Below, in pieces: positions 59,520 through 64,000 of a stretch of DNA of 64,000 bases. The stretch's first letter is position 1, and each line of letters opens with the position of its first letter. A program made the position numbers and the translations under genes. Source of the DNA: Pedococcus sp. 5OH_020 (GTDB lineage Bacteria; Actinomycetota; Actinomycetes; Actinomycetales; Dermatophilaceae); contig NZ_JAPYZV010000008.1 in NCBI RefSeq assembly GCF_027812955.1, forward strand, positions 186,001 to 250,000. Reading direction: 5' to 3'. A model generated the notes under the pieces. That model did no database searches. It was not told where the DNA came from and saw only the letters and a program-made list of their open reading frames with translations.

Positions 59520-60758
59520 ATGCCGCACGAGCGACTGCTCCCTCCGCGCTACGACGCCGACGGTCTTGCCGGCGTGCTTCCCGCTGTCGCGGAGAGCTTG
59601 GGGGTGAGCCTGGAGGTGAGCGCGGGCGCCAGCCGGGGGGTCCCCTCCGCGGCGAACGGAGCGGGCGGGCTCCCGGTCAGTCCGACGGGCTCAGGCACCG
59701 AGTCAGCCGGCCATAGGACGGTGCCGCTGCCACCATCGCGGCGGGCGGTCGTGGTGCTGGTCGACGGCCTCGGCTACGAGCTGATCCGGCGCCGCGGCGG
59801 CCATGCGCCGTTCCTGCGCTCGCTGCTTCCGGCCGCCCACCGCGTGACGGCCGGTTTCCCGTCGACGACGGCGACCTCGATGGGGACCTTCGGCACCGGC
59901 TTGAGCCCTGGGGCGCACGGGCTCCTGGGGTACGAGGTGCTGGTGCCCGGGGAGGACCGGCTCGTGAACGAGCTGTCCTGGGAGGACGGACCCGACCCTC
60001 TCACCTGGCAGCCGCGTCCCACCGTCTTCGAGCAGGCGGAGCGGGCCGGGGTGAGGGTCACCCGGGTGGGGCCTGCCTTCTTCGAGGGCTCCGGACTGAC
60101 CCAGGCGGCCCTGCGTGGCGGTCGGTTCAGTGCGGCGAGCACCCTCGCGGACCGTGTGGACGCCTCGCTCACCGCCGTACGCACGGACGCCCGAGCCCTC
60201 GTGTACCTGTACTGGGGGGACCTGGACAAGGTCGGGCACGTCCACGGATGCCAGTCCTGGGAGTGGGGCGACGAGCTGGAGGCCATCGATGCGGAGCTGG
60301 CTCGCCTGGTCGCCTCGGTCCCGCGCGACACGGCGGTCTACATCACGGCGGACCACGGCATGGTCGACGCTCCACACGCCCTGCGCATCGACCTCGCCCA
60401 CGATGTCGAGCTCGCCACAGGAGTCCGGCACGTCGGAGGAGAGCCGCGGGCGCTGCAGCTCTACTGCGAGAGCGGTACCGCCGCCGACGTCGAGCAGACG
60501 TGGCGCGAGCGGGTCGGCGAGCGGGCCTGGATCCGCACCCGCGACCAGGCGGTCGCCCAGGGGTGGTTCGGGCCCGTGTCTGAGGTCAACCTCCCGCGGA
60601 TCGGCGACCTTGTGGTCGCCATGCGCGACAACTTCGCCATCGTCGACTCCCGTCGGGCCAGGCCACAGCTGCTGGCCCTCATAGGGCTGCACGGGTCCTT
60701 GACCGCAGAGGAGTCGGCCGTGCCGTTCTTCCACGTTCCGGCCCGGGACAGCGCCTAG
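59520..60758 (+). CDS. Nucleotide pyrophosphatase/phosphodiesterase (alkaline-phosphatase superfamily)
   Basis: A 412-aa metal-dependent phosphodiesterase. The strand VVVLVDGLGYELIRRRGG gives the first metal Asp, GFPSTTATSMGTFGTGL contains the nucleophilic Thr, and LYWGDLDKVGHVHG plus YITADHGMVDAP give the Asp/His metal ligands. The C-terminal part ends with a conserved LIGLHGSLTAEE (His ligand). No signal peptide is visible. Substrate unknown. Its stop codon overlaps the -10 box proposed for tdk. Confidence 0.9.
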   Translation: MPHERLLPPRYDADGLAGVLPAVAESLGVSLEVSAGASRGVPSAANGAGGLPVSPTGSGTESAGHRTVPLPPSRRAVVVLVDGLGYELIRRRGGHAPFLRSLLPAAHRVTAGFPSTTATSMGTFGTGLSPGAHGLLGYEVLVPGEDRLVNELSWEDGPDPLTWQPRPTVFEQAERAGVRVTRVGPAFFEGSGLTQAALRGGRFSAASTLADRVDASLTAVRTDARALVYLYWGDLDKVGHVHGCQSWEWGDELEAIDAELARLVASVPRDTAVYITADHGMVDAPHALRIDLAHDVELATGVRHVGGEPRALQLYCESGTAADVEQTWRERVGERAWIRTRDQAVAQGWFGPVSEVNLPRIGDLVVAMRDNFAIVDSRRARPQLLALIGLHGSLTAEESAVPFFHVPARDSA

Positions 60759-60761
60759 GGT
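60756..60761 (+). promoter_or_regulatory. -10 box TAGGGT, leaderless arrangement
   Basis: TAGGGT, eight bases, then the GTG at 60770 of tdk. The first three bases are the stop codon of the upstream phosphodiesterase gene. Confidence 0.4.
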
Positions 60762-60769
60762 GTCCCTCC

Positions 60770-61480
60770 GTGGCTGAGCTCGTCTTCTTCTCCGGCACCA
60801 TGGACTGCGGCAAGTCCACCCTCGCCCTCCAGATGGACCACAACCACCGGGCACGGGGCAGGTCCGGGCTCATCTACACCAAGCTCGACCGGGCCGGGAC
60901 CGACGTCCTGTCCTCGCGGCTCGGGCTGTCGACGGCCGCCCACGAGGTCGCGGACGACCTCGACTTCTGGGACGCCGTCGTGGACCACGCCACGCATGGG
61001 CTGCGGGTCGACTACCTCATCTGCGACGAGGTGCAGTTCTACACGCCAGCCCAGGTGGAGCAGCTGGCGAAGCTGGTCGACGAGATGGCCATCGACGTCT
61101 TCGCGTTCGGCATCACGGCCGACTTCCGCACGGAGCTGTTCCCCGGGTCGCGCCGGATGATCGAGCTCGCGGACCGGGTGCAGGTGCTCCAGGTCGAGGC
61201 GCTCTGCTGGTGTGGGCGCCGGGCGACGCACAACGCACGCGTCGTGGACGGCCTGATGGTGGTCGTGGGGGAGCAGGTGGTGGTCGGTGACACCAAGCCG
61301 GGCGGAGAGGCCCTGGTGGAGTACGAGGTGCTGTGCCGCCGGCACTTCATGCGCCGGATGAACTCCGCGGCGGCTCGGGCAGCCGCCTCCTCGCCGGACG
61401 TTCTGCCGTTCGACCTCGACCTGTGCCCGGTCCCGCGGCCCGCCGAGGATCTCAGTCCCGAGGCTTCGCCCCGAACATGA
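60770..61480 (+). CDS. tdk: Thymidine kinase
   Basis: A 236-aa type II thymidine kinase of the nucleotide-salvage pathway. The P-loop is FFSGTMDCGKSTLALQMDHN, the DNA/adenine Asp motif is DYLICDEVQFYTPAQVEQL, and the lasso and zinc site are CWCGRRATHNARVVDG and CRRHFMRRM (four Cys/His ligands). GTG at 60770 is preceded by a leaderless-type -10. It overlaps the convergent sepH by 29 bp. Confidence 0.93.
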   Translation: MAELVFFSGTMDCGKSTLALQMDHNHRARGRSGLIYTKLDRAGTDVLSSRLGLSTAAHEVADDLDFWDAVVDHATHGLRVDYLICDEVQFYTPAQVEQLAKLVDEMAIDVFAFGITADFRTELFPGSRRMIELADRVQVLQVEALCWCGRRATHNARVVDGLMVVVGEQVVVGDTKPGGEALVEYEVLCRRHFMRRMNSAAARAAASSPDVLPFDLDLCPVPRPAEDLSPEASPRT

Positions 61481-62798
61481 CGTCGTCCCAGCTGGGCACG
61501 CTACGGCGGCCGTTCTTCTTCGCCGGCCGCAGGCTGTCGCGTCCCGCCTGAGAGCGCTCAGGGGGTGGCACCGACGACTCCTCTTCGGCGTCACCGACCG
61601 TATCGTCATCGTCCATACCGCCGAAGGACGGTGCGTCCGAGGCGCCCTCCGGTGCGGCGCGGGACGGCGCGTCCGGAGCTTTCGCAGCTTCCTCGGTGTG
61701 GGGCACCTCTGTCGGCTGCACGTCCTGAACGTCGGGCATCAGCGTGCGCTCAGCGTCCCGAAGGTCGGGCAGTACGGTGGGCTCGGTCGAGAGCGGCGCC
61801 GGCACCTCGCCCGTCTCCGGTCCCGGGAGCACGTCGTCCCCGACCGGGTCGGGGGCGTCGGCGTTCGCCTCAGGCGTGTCTTCCAGGTCCAGAGGGTGGG
61901 TGCCGCGGGCCGCGGGAGGCGGCGCCATGGTCTCCGGATCGTAGTGAAGGTCCTCGAGGGGGAGTGCGTCCTCGCGGGGGGCCTCGTCGAGCGGGGTCTG
62001 GGCCGCCGGGCTCTTGCGTCGACGGGGCCGCCCCCGGTGTGACGCCCGCTCCCGCATGGCCGACATGAGGTCGACCGGCTCCTGCGGACGCTGCGGCCCA
62101 GCAGGTCGGCCGCCCGGCCCTCGAAGACCGCCTTCGGCCTCGACGTCGTACACCGTCGTGGCGCGAACCGGCGTGGACACGAGGTGGGGCGCCGGGAGCG
62201 GTGAGCCGACGCCGGAGGAGTCGTCCTCGCTCAGCCAGCGGGCCTCGTCGTCGGAGGCGACCACGGTCCGGGCCGCGGTGTCGAACGCCCAGCGTGCCTG
62301 GCGCTCGCGCCCACCCGCAGGGAACGTGAGCACCACGGTCCAGTCGCCGCCCTCCGCGCGGGCCGAGTCCCACTCCGCCATGGCGGGGTCGACCCCCCGC
62401 GCCGAGAGCCGCTGGCTGACACGGGCCGCGAGGGTGGGAGCGCCGCCAGCTCCCCCACCGCGACCGCGCAGGCGGACAGCTCGGGCCAGGCCCGCGACAT
62501 ACTCCCGCTCAGCCAGGATGGGGCCCTCGTAGCGCCGGACCTTGTCGACCGACCAGCCGGCCCGGTCGGCGACCTCCTCCGAGGAGAGCCCGGCCCGGAT
62601 CAGGGCCTGCACCTCGCGCGGTCGCATCCCACCGTCGATCTCGATCTGCAGCTGTCCGAGCCGCGGACGGTCCCGGCGCACCGCGGCGCGCAGCGGCTCG
62701 TCGAGAGGAACGCGAAACCTCTCCCCAGCGGAGTCGGACATCAGCAGGTGCTGGCCGTCCTCGTGGACACCGATCAGCCGCAGGTCTCGCATTGCCAT
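61452..62798 (-). CDS. sepH: Septation protein SepH
   Basis: A 448-aa protein (DUF3071 group) that promotes FtsZ polymerisation and septation in actinobacteria. The N-terminus DLRLIGVHEDGQHLLMSDSA opens the conserved domain; the helix-turn-helix-like LIRAGLSSEEVADRAGWSVD with KVRRYEGPILAEREYV is its signature. The rest is a long acidic Pro/Asp-rich disordered tail. ATG at 62798 has GGGAGAA upstream. It is convergent with tdk. Confidence 0.92.
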   Translation of the reverse strand: MAMRDLRLIGVHEDGQHLLMSDSAGERFRVPLDEPLRAAVRRDRPRLGQLQIEIDGGMRPREVQALIRAGLSSEEVADRAGWSVDKVRRYEGPILAEREYVAGLARAVRLRGRGGGAGGAPTLAARVSQRLSARGVDPAMAEWDSARAEGGDWTVVLTFPAGGRERQARWAFDTAARTVVASDDEARWLSEDDSSGVGSPLPAPHLVSTPVRATTVYDVEAEGGLRGPGGRPAGPQRPQEPVDLMSAMRERASHRGRPRRRKSPAAQTPLDEAPREDALPLEDLHYDPETMAPPPAARGTHPLDLEDTPEANADAPDPVGDDVLPGPETGEVPAPLSTEPTVLPDLRDAERTLMPDVQDVQPTEVPHTEEAAKAPDAPSRAAPEGASDAPSFGGMDDDDTVGDAEEESSVPPPERSQAGRDSLRPAKKNGRRSVPSWDDVMFGAKPRD

Positions 62799-62905
62799 TT
62801 TCTCCCGTATCGCCCTGGCATGACGCCGGGCACCCTGGGGCGACTCTGCCACCAATCGAGGTCGCGGAGAAAGCGCCCACGCCGCGAGGGTAGTTTTGAG
62901 CCGCG

Positions 62906-63010
62906 ATGCTGACCCTCGACCCGAACCCCCAGCCGGCTCTCTACGTGGCCGCGGTCCTCGCCTTCGCCCTGAGAACCGGAGACCTCCCCATGAAGACAGC
63001 CGCCCGATGA
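62906..63010 (+). CDS. Candidate 34-aa small protein overlapping hemH start
   Basis: An ATG at 62906 opens a 34-aa frame with a short hydrophobic core (ALYVAAVLAFALRTGDL). Its stop TGA overlaps the hemH ATG (ATGA), an arrangement typical of coupled small ORFs. No clear ribosome-binding site is seen. Conservation cannot be checked here, so it may be a chance ORF. Confidence 0.45.
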   Translation: MLTLDPNPQPALYVAAVLAFALRTGDLPMKTAAR

Positions 63011-64000
63011 CCGCCGACGGGGACCCCTTGGAGCCGTATGACGGCATCCTCCTGCTCTCGTTCGGTGGTCCTGAGCGTCCGGAGGACGTCCTGCCGTTCC
63101 TGCGCACCGTCACGGCCGGCAAGAACATCCCCGACGAACGGCTCGAGCAGGTGGGCGAGCACTACTACGGGTTCGGCGGACGCAGCCCCATCAACGACCA
63201 GAACCGTGCGCTGATCCGCGCGTTGCGCGCCGAGCTGGACCGCCGGCAGGTGCAGACCCCCATCCTGTGGGGCAACCGGAACTTCGCGCCCTTCACGCGG
63301 GAGGCCCTGACGCAGGCCCATGAGCGGGGGATACGCCGTCTCGTCACGGTGATCACCAGCGCGTACTCGTCGTACTCCTCGTGCCGGCAGTACCGGGAGG
63401 ACCTCGCGGCAGCACAGCAGGAGCTGGCGGACGCCGGCCTGCACGTGGAGATCGACAAGGTCCGCACCTACGTCAACCACCCAGGGTTCTCGCGCACGAA
63501 CGCCCGCCTGGTCACCGAGGCGGTCCGCGGGGCCCTCCGCTCCGGGACCGACGTCGCGGACCTTCGCCTTCTCTTCGTCACGCACTCCATCCCGACGGCC
63601 ATGGACGACACCTCGGGCCCAGGGGACGAGCTCGGCAACGCCTACAGTCGCCAGCACCACAGCCTCGCGCAGGCCATCACTGCGGAGGTCAACGCCACGC
63701 TCGACACCGACCTCGACGGCGAGCTCGTCTTCTGCTCGCGCTCCGGTCCGCCGAACCAACCGTGGCTCGAGCCGGATGTCAACGACCGGCTCGAGGAGCT
63801 GGCGGCCGACGGCGCACGGCTCGTCGTGCTCGCCCCCATCGGCTTCGTCTCCGACCACATGGAGGTGGTGTACGACCTGGACACCGAGGCGGCGCGGACC
63901 GCTGAGGGCCTGGGCGTCGAGCTGGTGCGCGTCCCCACGGTCGGAGTGGACGCCGAGTTCGTCTCGGGGCTGGCCGACCTCGTCCTCGAACGCGCCGCGC
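63007..64000 (+). CDS. hemH: Ferrochelatase (coproporphyrin type), 3' end outside window
   Basis: The N-terminal 331 residues of ferrochelatase, which inserts iron in haem biosynthesis. The frame starts at the ATG overlapping the small ORF and stays open to the edge. Signatures are GILLLSFGGPERPEDVLPFL, HYYGFGGRSPINDQNR, TSAYSSYSSCRQYREDL and the late APIGFVSDHMEVVYDLD (metal-site Glu/His). 'SAYSSYSSCRQY' is characteristic of the actinobacterial enzyme that metallates coproporphyrin III. The C-terminus, where a Cys-rich cluster may lie, is not seen. Confidence 0.93.
   Translation, partial: MTADGDPLEPYDGILLLSFGGPERPEDVLPFLRTVTAGKNIPDERLEQVGEHYYGFGGRSPINDQNRALIRALRAELDRRQVQTPILWGNRNFAPFTREALTQAHERGIRRLVTVITSAYSSYSSCRQYREDLAAAQQELADAGLHVEIDKVRTYVNHPGFSRTNARLVTEAVRGALRSGTDVADLRLLFVTHSIPTAMDDTSGPGDELGNAYSRQHHSLAQAITAEVNATLDTDLDGELVFCSRSGPPNQPWLEPDVNDRLEELAADGARLVVLAPIGFVSDHMEVVYDLDTEAARTAEGLGVELVRVPTVGVDAEFVSGLADLVLERAA

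Noticed and set aside
1-64000. tRNA, rRNA, IS element, prophage or secondary-metabolite cluster
   Set aside because: I found no T-loop-like tRNA signature in the gaps, no transposase, integrase or phage structural genes, and no PKS or NRPS modules.

Overview
This is a 64 kb stretch of high-GC actinobacterial chromosome. GTG starts are frequent, short 4-bp gene overlaps are common, and many start codons sit 6-8 nt after a TANNNT -10 box, which suggests leaderless mRNAs. Gene order matches two well-known actinobacterial neighbourhoods. The first half resembles the M. tuberculosis Rv2169c-Rv2191 block and the Streptomyces glkA/DAHP-synthase/pknL/metF block. The last third resembles the Streptomyces parE/parC/pat-like/tdk/sepH/hemH block. 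The protein set (MacS-type two-component pair, DUF7455, DUF5998, SAV_6107-type HEPN) suggests a micrococcalean actinomycete, possibly Intrasporangiaceae; this assignment is inference. I see no rRNA, tRNA, CRISPR array, IS element or prophage.

Layout. 1-3.4 kb: a zinc-ribbon membrane protein (cut by the window edge), a stand-alone Lrp/AsnC ligand-binding domain, a DEDD exonuclease/GIY-YIG protein and a small Cys-rich protein. 3.4-8 kb: a lipoprotein metallopeptidase, a GT87-type mannosyltransferase and a long-chain acyl-CoA ligase with a TetR-like operator over its -10 box. 8-12.3 kb: a compact forward run of two SRPBCC proteins, an ArsA-type ATPase, a Cys-containing hypothetical, ROK glucokinase and an endo/exonuclease/phosphatase. 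12.3-20.5 kb: a membrane protein, alpha/beta hydrolase, lysophosphatidic acid acyltransferase, a MacS-type kinase/LuxR regulator pair, a FUSC transporter, class II DAHP synthase and threonine aldolase. 20.6-27.5 kb: EamA transporter, PASTA kinase PknL, a LysM transglycosylase, an Rv2175c-like DNA-binding protein, polyprenyl synthase and MetF.

27.6-33.8 kb: HAD phosphatase, VOC protein, SDR, a 1025-aa membrane/hydrolase protein and a YbaK editing domain. 33.8-41 kb: an SOS-type operon. A perfect LexA-type box precedes DUF6504, a HEPN-like protein, error-prone polymerase DnaE2, a methyltransferase and DNA polymerase IV. 41-45 kb: DUF3040, DUF456, DUF7455 and topoisomerase subunit ParE. 44.8-49.7 kb: a LacI-regulated sugar ABC importer without its own ATPase, lying between parE and parC. 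49.8-56 kb: sucrase/ferredoxin-like protein, ParC, nitroreductase, and an ECF sigma factor coupled to a membrane-anchored Asp-box protein. 56-64 kb: GNAT/acyl-CoA-synthetase fusion, DUF5998, phosphodiesterase, thymidine kinase, SepH, a candidate 34-aa ORF and ferrochelatase (cut by the window edge).

Most genes are housekeeping or conserved actinobacterial functions. The parts most worth a second look are the SOS operon, which lacks recognisable imuA/imuB; the sigma factor/Asp-box pair; the giant membrane-hydrolase protein; the acetyltransferase fusion with an eroded phosphohistidine loop; and several palindromes and hairpins in promoters and operon junctions.
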